Shown here in pieces: positions 36,441-48,066 of a DNA stretch of 64,000 bases. This DNA comes from Protonemura montana (Eukaryota; Arthropoda; Insecta; Plecoptera; Nemouridae), in the NCBI GenBank assembly GCA_947568835.1, contig OX387603.1, positions 10,909,943 through 10,973,942 on the forward strand. Reading direction: 5' to 3'. The translations under genes and the position numbers were made by a program. The notes under the pieces are model-generated. The model saw nothing but the letters and a program-made list of their open reading frames with translations, was not told the DNA's origin and searched no databases. How positions within the stretch are numbered: the first letter of the stretch is position 1; every line of letters starts with the position of its first letter.

Positions 36441-39066
36441 CTACATCATGCCGCCCATACCTCCCATTCCTCCCATGCCCCCCATACCACCCATGCCGCC
36501 CATGCCGCCCATGCCTGCTGGTGCGTCTTCTTTGGGTATGTCAGTGACGACAGCTTCCGCTGTCGTCAATAATGAAGCAACGCCGGCTGCGTCGGTTAAA
36601 GCTGTGCGAACCACCTGCGAAAATCATAAAAAGTTAGACAAAAGAATTTTTAATTCCTAAGATCGAATAGAAAACAAAACTCTACATTTTTCTTCACACA
36701 GTTTTGCATGCAAATGTTTATTTTGCCTCTATGATTGTGAGATTGAAAAATGCGGACATAAATTTTGCATATAAGTGTTTTCTAGCTCATGAACATACCT
36801 TAGTGGGGTCAATGATGCCCTGCTCGAACATGTTGACATACTGATTGTTTAGGGCATCGTATCCCCAGTCCTGCTCGCCTTCCTCAACTTTGCTGACAAC
36901 AACACTGGCATCGATTCCAGCATTCTTTGCAATCTGCATGCAAGGCATACGCAGCGCCTTGCGCACAATGCCGATACCAATCAGCTGATCCTGGTTGGTT
37001 GGTGTCAGGGTAAGCAGCATGGGGATGCAACGGAGGAGAGCGGTGCCACCACCAGCGACGATTCCCTCCTCGACAGCAGCACGGGTTGCGTTGAGAGCAT
37101 CATTGACGCGATCCTTCTTCTCGTTTACTTCCACTTCGCTTGATCCGCCAACTTTGAGGACAGCAACACCTGAGCTGAGACGGGCCAAGCGTTCCTGAAG
37201 CTTTTCCTTCTCGTACTCCGAAGTGGTGTCAGCAATCTGATCTCGGAGCTGTGCAGATCGGCGCTCTACATCCGAAGTCTTGCCCTTGCCTTTGAGCATC
37301 AGGGTGTCATCCTTGGTTACGGTCAGCTCGCCAATCTGGCCAAGATCACTGAGTTGCACATCCTCAATCTTAACGAGGTTGCCTTCGTCACCAAAAACAA
37401 TACCGCCAGACGAGACGGCAATATCATGGAGGGTGGCCTTGCGGTTGTCACCAAAACCAGGGGCCTTAACAGCCACTACTTGCAGGCCAATCTTGAGTCT
37501 GTTGACGACCAGAGTCGAGAGGGCTTCACCGTCGACGTCTTCGGCAATGATAAGCAGCGGTTTTCGCTGAGCATTGGCCAACTCGAGGGCTGGGATAATA
37601 GACTGCACGGTTGAGATTTTTTTTTCACTCAGAAGGACTAGGGCATCTTGGAATTCGACCTTAGCACCTACCAAGAGAAAATGATAATAGTTGAGCATTC
37701 TTTGGTATGGGGCCTTTTCTAGTATTTTTTATGAATTTTTAGTCAATTCTTTATCTACTAAAAATGAGCATATAATAGCACAAATCAAGAAATTTTGCAT
37801 ACATATCCAAGTTTAGAAAATAGCTTTTTACTGAAACCTGGCACCATTTTTTATTCACTATCTTTACTAACGGAGTACTCACCCTTGGAGCTGTTGATAA
37901 AGTAAGGCGAAATGTACCCGCGGTCAAACTTCATTCCCTCGATAACTTCTAATTCGTCTACAAGGGTCTTGCCATCTTTGACTGTAATGACACCCTCCTT
38001 GCCAACACGCTTCATGGCATTTGAGATGAGCTCTCCAATGGCACGGTCGCCATTGGCTGAGATGGTGGCAACCTGTGCAATCTCCTCGGGCGTGGTCACT
38101 GGCCGTGACAGTCTCTTCAGCTCCGTTTTGATGCCTTCGACCGCTAGCATCACGCCTAAAGAAAAAAAAAAAACATTTTGTTTTATGGACACTACATAAT
38201 TAATGCATACTATCATTCAGGCAATTGTTTAGGTGAAATTCTTATGAGTTGGTATCATTTAAAACTTGGTACATTTTTGTATTGCAGACTATATAAATAC
38301 AAATTCCTTGGGCAGAAAAAATTTTCAAACAATGCCACTATATTATTTCATATTTAATGATTATTACATGATCATTTCAATGATCATTAAAGGGTATTAA
38401 AATTATTTGTTATTGCTCACCTCTTCGGATTTCAATAGGATTGGCACCCTTGCTAATCTTCTCAAAGCCCTCTTTGGCAATAGCCCGAGCTAGAACAGTG
38501 GCAGTTGTAGTTCCATCTCCTGCCTCCTCATTTGTGTTGTTTGCCACGTCTTGCACCAATCGCGCACCAATATTTTGGAAGCGATCTTTGAGCTCTACCC
38601 CTTTGGCAACAGTCACTCCATCCTGCAAGATAAATATTTGTTTAATTGTAATTGTAATTTATTTGCGTCCTCTTACAATTGTACAAGGTAGTACCGTGGT
38701 AAGGTATGATTAAAAATATCAAGTAATAATGTGTAACGTAATGAGAGTGCATAAATATGCACAAGACTCAGGTACTATTAGGAAGGTTGGATACATCTTA
38801 TTTATCGGCTTTAATGAAAAGTGGTCAAGTATACACCAGGAAATACCACTTGCCTTCGTTATCTTAGGACTACCCCACGACTGCTCCAGGATAACGTTGC
38901 GGCCCTTTGGCCCCATTGTAACGGCCACAGCATCGGCCAAAATGTCAACTCCCTGGAGCATCAGCGCTCGAACCTCTGGCCCAAACCGAACATCTTTTGC
39001 AAATGTGCGTCTCTGGCAGACTTGTCTTAATGCCGCCGATCGAAGAACAGTGGGAAGACGATGCAT
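36441..39066 (-). CDS. HSPD1: Mitochondrial chaperonin HSP60
   Basis: Five coding exons (minus): 39066-38854, 38622-38421, 38155-37883, 37667-36799 and 36614-36441; 576 residues (human 573). An N-terminal mitochondrial presequence ([20 protein letters not shown]) precedes [15 protein letters not shown]. Chaperonin signatures are [17 protein letters not shown], the ATP-site [31 protein letters not shown] and [18 protein letters not shown]. The C-terminus is the flexible (MGG)7-MM tail. It forms the seven-membered matrix folding ring that works with HSP10. The intron after exon 1 has a GC donor (AAG|GCAAGT). A strong acceptor (AATTTTCAG) directly abuts the ATG, so at least one 5' non-coding exon is expected upstream. 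The start at 39066 is the first ATG in frame after that acceptor. Confidence 0.97.
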
Positions 39067-39536
39067 CTGAAAATTAATTCGATGGTTCTGTTTACCACAC
39101 AGAGTCCAGTACAATCTACTGCTAATTCACATTATGCGGGTCCAAGGTACACCCTCCTCGAGCCGGGAGCTGAATTATATTTCTCCATCTCAGGCTTATT
39201 TTTGTCGTATTCTTATGTTTGTAAGTGTAGTTAAGTGTATGAAGTAGTTGGTATGAAGCAAATAAGATACCTTTTTGGAGAATTTCTACGATATTTCTGG
39301 CAAGCTAGATTCCTGAGACCACGATGCTAGCAGCGACGACGTGAAGAGAGAGATTCACAGAATGCACATGTCGTCTCGGACCTTGAGTGTGCATAAGACA
39401 AAATAGTGAACAAATTTATCCAAAGTAGCTTTTACTACAGACAAAAGTTCAATCAGTATTCATGATAAATAAATAAAAGTGATGTGATTTTAGACTTACA
39501 TTCAAGAGCCACCGTAAAACAAAATTATTTTGAGGA

Positions 39537-40042
39537 TCACAACAATGTTGATAGTTTTAGTGCTCGGTTTGGGGAACAAACATGGTCTTCTGAATTTTCT
39601 AGAAGGAGTATGAAAAACATGACGTAACATTTCTCTGTACTTACCTTTCATCGGTGATCTACATTTCGGAGCAAGAAAATTTTGATTATTGCGAACAATT
39701 TTTCTGTGACATTTACTGAACGTATAGTCAATAAATATTGGTATTTCATCATTAATTACAAAAGGCTTGACATAGTTCAGCCGCTTCCCGCTAGAGCGTC
39801 GTCTATTATTCTCCTCGTGGGTTGCAGCCGTGAATTTTGTTTCTGCTAAATTCAGGAAAAGATCTGCTGGTTGATCGCCGTACAACCTGAAAAGGAGCTA
39901 ATCTCAAAGTTGCATATTTCGCTACATTCCTAGTCGTCCAAAAATGGTTTTCACAAGTAGAATGGTAATTATCCGATTATTCTTTTATTCCTTAGCCTAA
40001 CCTTTGGCCTAGGATTGTCGGCCTAGGCCTAAACACCTCCAT
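39537..40042 (-). CDS. Putative small gene nested between HSP60 and HSP10
   Basis: Three minus-strand exons fit in phase: 40042-40002, 39886-39645 and 39598-39537; 114 residues. They read [14 protein letters not shown], then LYGDQPADLFLNLAETKF..., then a basic middle (NNRRRSSGKRLNYVKPF) and a short tail ending KLSTLL. Splice signals are reasonable (TTTTCAG acceptor, AAAG|GTAAGT donor, TCCTTCTAG acceptor), but the last intron is only 46 bases. Reading through it instead gives a different C-terminus. The start codon lies inside HSP10 intron 1, so the two 5' ends would overlap. I do not recognise the family. The open 81-codon middle exon with flanking splice sites is the main evidence; a chance frame is possible. 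Confidence 0.45.
39592..39604. promoter_or_regulatory. Three-unit heat-shock element
   Basis: GAA-tt-TTC-ta-GAA is a perfect alternation of three nGAAn units, the binding site of the HSF1 trimer. It lies 526 bp from the HSP60 start codon and 340 bp from the HSP10 start codon. That is the interval expected to carry the shared heat-shock promoter of this conserved head-to-head pair. It overlaps the predicted last exon boundary of the nested candidate gene. Confidence 0.65.
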
Positions 40043-40766
40043 AATTTCAGCTTGCGGCGTCGAAGAGACTTGTACCTCTGTTCGACCGCGTACTGATCCA
40101 GCGATCCGAGGCTCTGACCAAGACTGCAGGAGGCATTGTGATCCCAGAGAAAGCGCAGGCAAAGGTGCTCAAGGGAACTGTTGTTGCCATCGGACCCGGA
40201 GCGCGGAACTCTGTAAGTGTTATAACTTTGCCGTTTTGTATTTTAGTTTGCATACTATTTAAAGTGTTAATGTCATCATTTTGAATAACTTTTGGAGGTC
40301 TTGCTATAAAGTTCCTATTTTTGTTGCAAAATATGAATCAGCAAAATTAGGTACATACTTCATTTTCAATATTACCATTATAAGAACATATTAGCTGGAT
40401 AAGTGAGCAAATACAGTCGGACAGTTCAGAAAGAAACCGGATCATTCTTTTATGACGCTACCTAGCTATGGGCTCTAAACAAATTACGTAAAAATGGAAT
40501 TTGAATTCCAGCAAATTAAATTTAAATGATTTTAAACTTAAGTTAAACAAAACTTAACAAAACTTACAACAAATCTATGAATATGGCATTTTTAATACTA
40601 GAGATTTTGTTTTCATTTGCAGAAAGGAGAAGTTGTGCCTTTGTCGGTGAAGGTAGGTGACATGGTACTCTTGCCTGAATACGGTGGCACAAAGGTTGAC
40701 CTAGAAGATGACCGCGAACTACACCTCTTCCGTGAATCAGACATCCTTGCCAAGATCGAAAAGTGA
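39944..40766 (+). CDS. HSPE1: Mitochondrial co-chaperonin HSP10
   Basis: Three exons: 39944-39964, 40051-40212 and 40623-40766; 108 residues (family 100-105). It reads [22 protein letters not shown], then [49 protein letters not shown] and ILAKIEK. The mobile loop (about residues 25-40, [11 protein letters not shown]) contacts HSP60. It forms the heptameric lid of the matrix chaperonin. The head-to-head position with HSP60 is conserved across animals and usually means a shared promoter. The first exon encodes only seven residues; the start was chosen because it is the only ATG with a phase-0 donor. Confidence 0.96.
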
Positions 40767-40845
40767 GCATGGCAATTTAGCTGCTAGCCAAATGTAGTCC
40801 TCGTTTACCTCTTCGTGCTCGGTTTTTTTTTGTAATTTAAAGTGA

Positions 40846-40851
40846 AATAAA
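40846..40851 (+). terminator. HSP10 poly(A) signal
   Basis: AATAAA 80 bases after the HSP10 stop codon, followed by a T-rich stretch. Confidence 0.65.
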
Positions 40852-40866
40852 ACATTGTTTTTGTAC

Positions 40867-41836
40867 CAGTGGCTATTAATTGTTTGATAGTAGACTTGTT
40901 AGAATTGTATGTTGGGTACGTTATGCGATGCAATCAACACATTAATTTGCAACTTATTAAAGATGATTTTTATTAAAATTTTGCTATGGTTTAGTGGTTT
41001 TGTGTTTCTTGGAAAATCATAAGATGTTTAGATACCCAATTAAAGTGGTGTTGCTGCCTTTGTTAAGGGATTTGAACATTTTGGCTGATGTGGTCAACAA
41101 GAAGAGGAATTTAAAACATAAAATTCTCCTGAATTTATATGCACTTCATAATATACACATTAGGATTGCAGAAACAACTTATCTCTTGTAGAGATGTAGT
41201 TGTAGATATCTTTAGCAACTGGTAATACACTGGTCGCAAAGTTTCCATCTCAGATAGTTTTTCGAGATTCATGTAATTTTCACTATTAATGGCATTATTT
41301 TAGGCGTCATTCATTATCGCCTGAGCTTGTAGTTCATAATTGTCCAAAAATTAATTCAGTAAAAGGTGCCAAAAACCAGGCAAATTAATTGGAAAACATA
41401 ATTACGAGTGATTCTCGTCATAATTTGCGTATCACATCGTAATAAAGAGAGAAAAAAAAAGTATATTTTCTGTTGCCTGCAGACTTCAGATGATTTGTTT
41501 GTCAGAATTCCTGTATCCTCGCGTTTTTGGAAAAGTCGCGGTTTCAAAACAGCTTTCAATCGCGCTACATACGCTACCTAGGGGCAACATTTGCAACTGA
41601 CTGTTATTAGTTTCTAAAGTAGCCACTAGAGAGCAGATTTGCTACTGTGCAAGCTATATTATTTCAAAAAATCCTATTCTGTATCTATATCACATTCCCG
41701 GCTCCCACAGCACTGGATTCACAGAAAATAGGTTTGTTACCCTTTTCACCTTGAATACGTCTCGAGAAGAGTTTGCTTGAAAATTGAATAGTCTTACTTT
41801 TCAATTCCATTCGTTCAGCTTTATAACTGTCTACAC
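40867..41836. other. Intergenic DNA after HSP10
   Basis: AT-rich. A 65-codon plus frame at 40994-41191 has no homology I recognise and no splice context. No repeat recognised until the SINE complex begins at about 41837. Confidence 0.4.
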
Positions 41837-42712
41837 GGATTGGCGTGTTGGAACACCGGTTCGTATGAGATCAACGAAGTTAAGCACACTGCGCAGAGTC
41901 AGGTACTGGATGGATGACCATTATCTACCTGACCATTATTATTTGTGGTGTTTAACGATGCACTGTTATGACAACTGGCCCTGCGGCACTGGTCTAATGG
42001 CGTCGGTGAATGAGTGGATGATGATGAGGATGATGATGAACCTAACCTAGCTTAGAAGGGAGGAGGGGAACCCGGTGCCGGCACGTAGCCTACGCCTGTC
42101 GAAAAGCACCAAGGGGACCACCGGCTTCACGTCCCTTTCGAAGGACGGTACAACTCGAACAGCAGGATTCCTCCACAAATCCATGCTGTCGAGAGGTTGA
42201 TAAGCGAGGCGAATGAAGTTGCTGTACTAACTTTCATCCCTCCAACCTCTCTCCCGAACAGAACTGGTCATGTGTATAATGGTCACCCATTCAATAACTG
42301 ACTCAGCGCAGTGTTGCTTAACTTCGGTGATCTAACGAGAATCGGTGTTTCCAACACGCCAAACCGTTCGGTCTCTACCTGACCAGTTCTGTATGGTAGA
42401 ACGGTTGGGAGGATTAAATTTAGTACAACAACTTCACTCGCCTTGCTTAATAACCTCTCGACAGCATGGATTTGGGGAGGAATCCTGTTCTTCGTGTTGT
42501 ACCGTCCTTAGAAAGGGACGGTATGCCGGTGGTCCCCTTGGTGCTCTTTGACAAGCCCGGCACCGAGCTACCGCCGGCACCGAGTTTACCCTCCTCCATT
42601 CTAGGCTAGGTTAGGTTCATCATTATCAACTCATTAATCGAGACTGAGCAGTGCCGTAGGGCCCGTTGTCAAAACACTGCGTAAATCACAATAATCAATA
42701 AATCAATCATTC
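41837..42712 (+). mobile_element. 5S-SINE (host copy) split by a second SINE
   Basis: The plus-oriented copy begins with the leader and 5S-like head (TTGGCGTGTTGGAACACCGG ... GAAGTTAAGCACACTGCGC ... GGATGGATGACC) at 41837-41935. It resumes with the body at 42386 (GTTCTGTATGGTAGAACGG...) and ends in a degenerate tail near 42712. It is more diverged than the copy inserted into it, so the family was active over more than one period. Confidence 0.8.
41936..42373 (-). mobile_element. 5S-SINE inserted into another SINE
   Basis: A full-length minus-oriented copy (438 bp) lies inside the plus-oriented SINE. It is flanked by a perfect 12-bp duplication, TCTACCTGACCA, at 41924-41935 and 42374-42385. 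The body carries the same GATGATGAGGATGATGATGA block as the copy at 1733. Confidence 0.9.
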
Positions 42713-45281
42713 GACAGCAGCATTAATTGTGAGCCTTCCTGTCCTAGCCTGCTTTAGGTTCCTTGGTACCTAGGTATCAGGTGCAAATGTTTCAAATGTA
42801 TTGCGAAAATATTTTGAGTCATTGGAACTACACAATTTGTATTTATTATTAGTTATCACGTACTCGTAATTATACATTTACATGTGCCATAGATGGCAAT
42901 CATAGACAAATGCACCCACAATTTAAGTATACAAACAATTAACGACCTCCTGACAACCGTGTAATTAAAGCACCAAAAAATGAGTCAAAGTGACGAAAAA
43001 CACCATAACAGTCAGTTTTTAGGTCGTCCACAATATTTTATTTGATTTCCATAACCATTTACAATCGACGCATGTTGACACTTCTTCACAAACGAACCTA
43101 TCCATCTGATTTAGTACAAAAATTCAGCCGAAATTGAATAGTGCATCACTTTGTCGAAAATTACTTTGTCACCTGAACTAGGGTAGAGAAAACTTGTACA
43201 TCTCAAGATACAAATCAATTGCTCTGCAGCACACCGCCAAAAGAATTTCCTCCACCCTTACATCCACCCCATCAATTAAATCGCCCCCACCCCCAGCTGA
43301 CAAGTGCAACACAAACAAACGCACGTGTTCCCCATCATCTCGACCCATGTTGCAATTAATCCCCACTCTGCTTCGCGTTAGCCCTTCATTATATCAGCTG
43401 CCGGCGTCGCGTGACGTCGCCGGCCTGGGGACGCCGTCGGCGGCCACGTGGGGTGGACGCCGTCGAGCGAGACGCCCTCGGGGGGTCGAGGAACACGCGA
43501 CGACGACCCTGCGTGCACGTGTGGTGGGTCACGGCCCAGCGACGCGATGGACAATCGCTTCCTTCCGATTGCTATCGGATATGTGTTAAATATGTTTATT
43601 TGTGATGTTTGCATCTGGACGCATCTTTGAGGTGGACTTTATTGATGAAAATTTGATGCTTTGATGAAATATCATTTCGATGTTTATCTCTTTAATAGAG
43701 CAAGTTACAGGGCAGTCAAAATCAAAGGTCGAGTTGGCTGCGTGGGGTAGGGTTTGTCAATTTTGTCAATTTCTCAATAAATTCTTGTTCACTTCTCGAA
43801 GATCATAAACTAATTGTTTTTTTAAACACCCTTCGAAATTCTTCAAATGCCAAATGTTACGCGCGATTGAGGTCCTTTTAAAACTTTTTGTGAGCATTTT
43901 ATTTTTCTTCTCACACCAATGCGCACAAATATGTCAATCATCGGGCAATGGCTGAGGATCATGCATTTGAGTTATTTTCAATTTCAGATCACCATATTGT
44001 CCTGAACAAATTATATGGCAACATTTCTCGCAATATTAATTTGCTTCACAAATCATACTATACTTTCTTTTCACAACCTTTGACAACCATTGTCAAAGAA
44101 TGCATTTATCTCTTTGTTGACATTTCAAAGAGCAGCGCCTTAGCTTGTCTTTGCCACAAAGCGTCGACGGCGCCGGCGTCGCGACGCCGATGATAACGCT
44201 CCGTGGGAAGTGTCTCACCTGGCCGATGGGCGTGGCGACGCACCCTCCAACTACTTGCACAATGGCGCCGAGTTATTCCTGCGACGCTCACTTTGAGATC
44301 TCGATTGTTTGTAATCAGGGCAGAGGGGCAATCATGCAAAGGAGCGTTCTCTAACGGAGTCCTACGTTAGGCGTGGTGGGCCTAACCCCCACCCCACTCT
44401 ACGCAAAAAACATTTTTGTTCCCTTATTGATAAAGAAACTGGAATTGGGGGGGGGGGGGGGGGGGGGTGGAAGTTCCAAGAAAATATTGCATTCAAGATT
44501 ATATTTAAACAAATCTCCGTTTTTTTGTTTTTTTTTAAATGCTAATTGAATTGTTTTTGAAAAGCATTTAAAGCTTGAATGAACGAAAACGAAAAAGGAA
44601 CGAAATGTCGATTTTATAAAATTCTCTTTACAAGAAGCCAGCCACGCCAATGCCACAATGGCTCGGTTTCGCACTTAAGTCTTGAGAAAAACCTATAAGT
44701 ACTTAGAAATGATCCTGCATACGCCTAAATTCGTGCCTCGAGGTCCGTTTATATCGTTTATTTTACTGGCTCTTCTTTGGTCTTCGTTGGCGTCTTTTTG
44801 ACGTGCAGTCGGGTTAGGGGTTCTTTCCCGTATCACAGAATGTCTTTTTGCCTTCCAATTTCATTGAGGCCACTATCAACGTGGACCAATAGCAAGTGCG
44901 TTTTTACATACTCCGGAGTTTTTTCAGATTCAGCGTACGACATGCATCTTCTCTTCGAGGTGGCGAGAGGAATTAGCGTAACACCATTGCACACGTAAAA
45001 TACGACGCATTACTTGCATCAAAACGTTGTATGCAACGGTTTTCCACATTTGGTATATGTCTCTTGTCAGAATCCTACCGTTGTCCGGCATCAAACTGAG
45101 TTATACTTCGATTTAGAATTTGGGGACAAGCCGGAATAATCGTTCCCTTGACCTATTATATAGCCCAGGAACATCTTGTGGACTCTGAAAGTCTTCAACT
45201 ACGAAGTTAGAGTTGGTAAGTTGACAGTGACCTCTCCTCTCGTGACGGAATCCTCTCACGAGGCATGCTCTCGACGACGAC
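42713..45281. other. Gene-free region downstream of ptf1a
   Basis: No gene. 43180-43620 and 44140-44400 are GC-rich islands that are open in several frames on both strands with arginine- and proline-rich translations, as expected of GC-rich non-coding DNA. They contain several E-boxes (CACGTG near 43323, 43445 and 43511). A 21-base G run lies at 44447-44467. These islands could be cis-regulatory; one composite site at 44202-44221 is listed separately. Confidence 0.4.
44202..44221 (-). promoter_or_regulatory. Candidate PTF1 composite site downstream of ptf1a
   Basis: On the minus strand: E-box CAGGTG, six bases, TTCCCACG. The TTCCCACG half is the inverse of CGTGGGAA, the RBPJ/Su(H) consensus. 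PTF1A is known to act with an E-protein and RBPJ/RBPJL on an E-box plus TC-box at helical spacing, including sites near its own gene. The site lies about 1.06 kb past the ptf1a stop. Function is inferred. Confidence 0.5.
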
Positions 45282-48066
45282 CTAGCGTGGCGTGGGCAGA
45301 TCGGGTCGTCCGCGGGGGTCTTCAGGAGTCCACAATTTGGCGAACATCACTCCTCGACACGCGTTCTCCTTGTCGCTCGACCAGGAGAGAGAATGTGCTG
45401 CGAATGGAGCTCCGTACCCTCCTGTAGGAATAAGGAATAATAAGTTGGGCCTCGGGCCACATTAGGTGCTTGCGATATTTAATAACTCTCCAACAGAGTA
45501 CAGAGATTTCTAAAACCATATTTTCAAGATTTTACGCAACGTTTTTCTAACCATGTGTTATTGTTTTTTGTTTGCTTTCATGTTTTTTGTTTTTTTATAA
45601 AATGCATTGAATGTTAAAGTGACCGCGCAACAATTTTCCACGTAACGTGTATGTTTTTAACGAGACGTCAGGACTTTAAGTGGCAAATTCAGCACCCATT
45701 TTGTTAAATAACTTTTGAATTCTAAAATCGTTAGAAATAAATGGTGACATGGTAACACCAACGAATACACTGACAGTGACCGTCCAGACATATCAGGGAT
45801 GTATGACTGCTGGAAAACGTGATAAAATGGATTCAGAGAATGTTCACTACTCTTTAGGTAATCTTCCCGTATCGTTGATATTAATTTTCATGCGTGTGAG
45901 CTGGATTTACAAAGAATGACCGGGAAGATTGCATATTTGCGGGCGAAAGACTGGAGCGTTGAGAACGCATAGAAAAGTGTCATTTGAAAAAGCACTAAAA
46001 TTGTATGCGTTATGGAAAACACGTCTAACTATTCCTTTTGAGTTGATGATAGGATTGGTTTTTGTTTCATTTTTATTTTACATTAAATAGTAAGAAACGA
46101 ACTACTAAACGCAGAAAATCATGATGCCATGCGGTAGGTTGAGAATAAATGCATGGCAAACGTTTATAGGTCTGATGCGAGCCGCTAATTTCCCTTCGAA
46201 AGAAACCCCATGCTTTGATGTATCGTGGGAATAATTCCCCGACAGCCACATGCATGGAATGCCGGCTCTAGTGGAATCGGGGATCGATGCTGACTGACAC
46301 TCGCGCCGTGGCTCAGCACTGCAGCCGCATCCCCCACAAACAGCTCTCTGGCTGCCAATATTAGCGGAGACAATCGTCCTATGAGCCGATATTTTCTTTG
46401 TGGGATAGAGGGAATCAAGATGACTGAGAATTTTAAGCCTACGAATGCTATTTTAGCAATTAAGTGAAATTATTGCGCAAACAAGACAATTTCCTCTCGT
46501 TGTCGTCGTGTCAGAAACATCTATCGAGGGTCGTCTGTGACCGGGGCAAAACTTACATTTGTGCCTATCTATTGGGGAAGAGGTAAGGTCGATATGCTAT
46601 ACAACAGTGATATGACTAATCATGCACTGCTAAGGTTTAAACTATGCTCTGCGATACTTGATAATGAAGTTAAATAATGTACTGTTAAATAAACAACTGA
46701 TAATGGAGTCAGTGGACCACACTGGACTATGGAGTCACTATCAATTATATATTTAACTTGACATAATAAAACTTGCCCTAACTTCAGGTCCTCCTTGATT
46801 CCTTGATACTTTTCAACTTCTCGAAAACAACTGGTATGTCCCCACAATAAACCCACAGTATTCCCATTACCCACAGTGGCTGCAGTAGGTATCCACAATA
46901 ACCACATCCCACTAACCATGTCTCAGCGCCTTTAAAAATTGCGTGGCAAGTACAAAAAAAGGCCAAACCGTTCAACATCACTTATGCACTTATGCACTCA
47001 CCCCTAAGAATGACCTTTTTTGGTTCCTCTCGAGGGGGCTGACTGGAGACGCCCGTGGGCCCTCCACCCCCCGCGGCGGCCATCTTGTCGGAGGCCACCA
47101 GATCGGACAGGAAGCCGATGTAGCCGATGGCCAGCTTGAGGGTGTCCACCTTGCTCAGTCGCTTCTCGTAAGGTAGAGTCGGGATGTGCGCACGCAGCCC
47201 TTCGAACGCGTCGTTGATGCTCTGCATTCGTCTGCGCTCGCGCAGGTTGGCGGCATGTCGCTGCTGAAAATTTCACGCGCAGGCGTCAGTTTTTGGTGTA
47301 GTCAGGTGGTACTTTTGCTCATAGTCAGAATCAACTCAGGATTAGTCTTTCGAGTCTGCCGAAAGCTGCCAGATGCCTTTTTTTGGCATTTTCTTTTGGA
47401 ATAAGTAGGCAGAAGTATGGCTAGGCTGCCAGAGAACTGTGCGTGCTACAATAATGCCACTTACAAACAAACTACTAACCACTTACTATGCAGTGTAAAG
47501 TGCGTAGATTGGGACCTGTTTTAAGCAAGGGTCTTCGAAAGCTTTCAGTTTACTTGCGTTTCAATATTTTGCTGAGCTTCTATCTCGCTTATGTAGGACG
47601 GCAATCATTTTAAATAATCGAATGTTTATGTCAAGGGATGACTTGCGCATTTAACCAAGGCAATACTATATTAACCTACTTAATCGATTATGAAATAGAA
47701 TAGGTAGGTACTACATAGAAAACCATATCCATGCATGCAGTGAAGAAACAAGATGACCAAGAAGAGAAAAAAGATTGAAAGATGTGAAATCGCCTTCAAA
47801 ATCACCACTCTCCCACATTTAAATCCCAATCATGCTGTTATTGCTGCGCTGACCTGCACCTGCTGCTGTGGACACTTGCTGCGCCGGGTCGTGGACTCGC
47901 TGCCACTGGAGGCGCTGCACTCAGACGAACAAGAAGACGCTGTGTCGTAGAGGAACAGGTCCGTGGAACTCGAGCACGAGTTGGAACCCCCTGCCGCCAG
48001 GTAGCTCTGCGGGTCCAGCAGGAAGCCCCCGGGGCCCTTATCCAGTTCGGGCAGCCCGTCGAACAT
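45282..48066 (-). CDS. PTF1A: bHLH transcription factor PTF1A (fly Fer1 orthologue)
   Basis: Three exons (minus): 48066-47854, 47263-47002 and 45421-45282; 204 residues. Exon 1 is serine-rich ([20 protein letters not shown]). Exon 2 holds the basic region and both helices: [20 protein letters not shown], then [20 protein letters not shown], then [16 protein letters not shown], nearly identical to vertebrate PTF1A. Exon 3 holds the conserved RBPJ-interaction segment: [12 protein letters not shown] and then [14 protein letters not shown]; the tryptophans of both blocks are present. It forms the PTF1 trimer with an E-protein and RBPJ and specifies pancreas and GABAergic neurons in vertebrates. 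It is shorter than the vertebrate protein. The frame is open upstream of ATG 48066 to an acceptor-like ATCCAG near 48145, so an extra 5' exon is possible. Confidence 0.93.
46224..46252 (+). promoter_or_regulatory. RBPJ-like site with nearby E-box in ptf1a intron 2
   Basis: CGTGGGAA (46224-46231) matches the RBPJ/Su(H) consensus. CACATG follows at 46247-46252, 15 bases away, roughly two helical turns. Weaker than the six-base-spaced sites because the E-box core is not the preferred one. Confidence 0.3.

Noticed and set aside
37280-37614. Plus-strand ORFs opposite HSP60
   Set aside because: They are antisense shadows of the highly conserved HSP60 exon 4.
39067-39114. Upstream extension of HSP60
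   Set aside because: The extension begins with TTG and crosses a strong splice acceptor placed directly before ATG 39066.
43194-43630. Proline/arginine-rich ORFs as genes
   Set aside because: Several frames on both strands are open at once in a GC-rich island, which is typical of non-coding GC-rich DNA.
46185-46418. Extra exon of ptf1a
   Set aside because: The conserved C-terminal WTPEDPR exon joins exon 2 directly in phase at 45421, and this frame has no PTF1A similarity.
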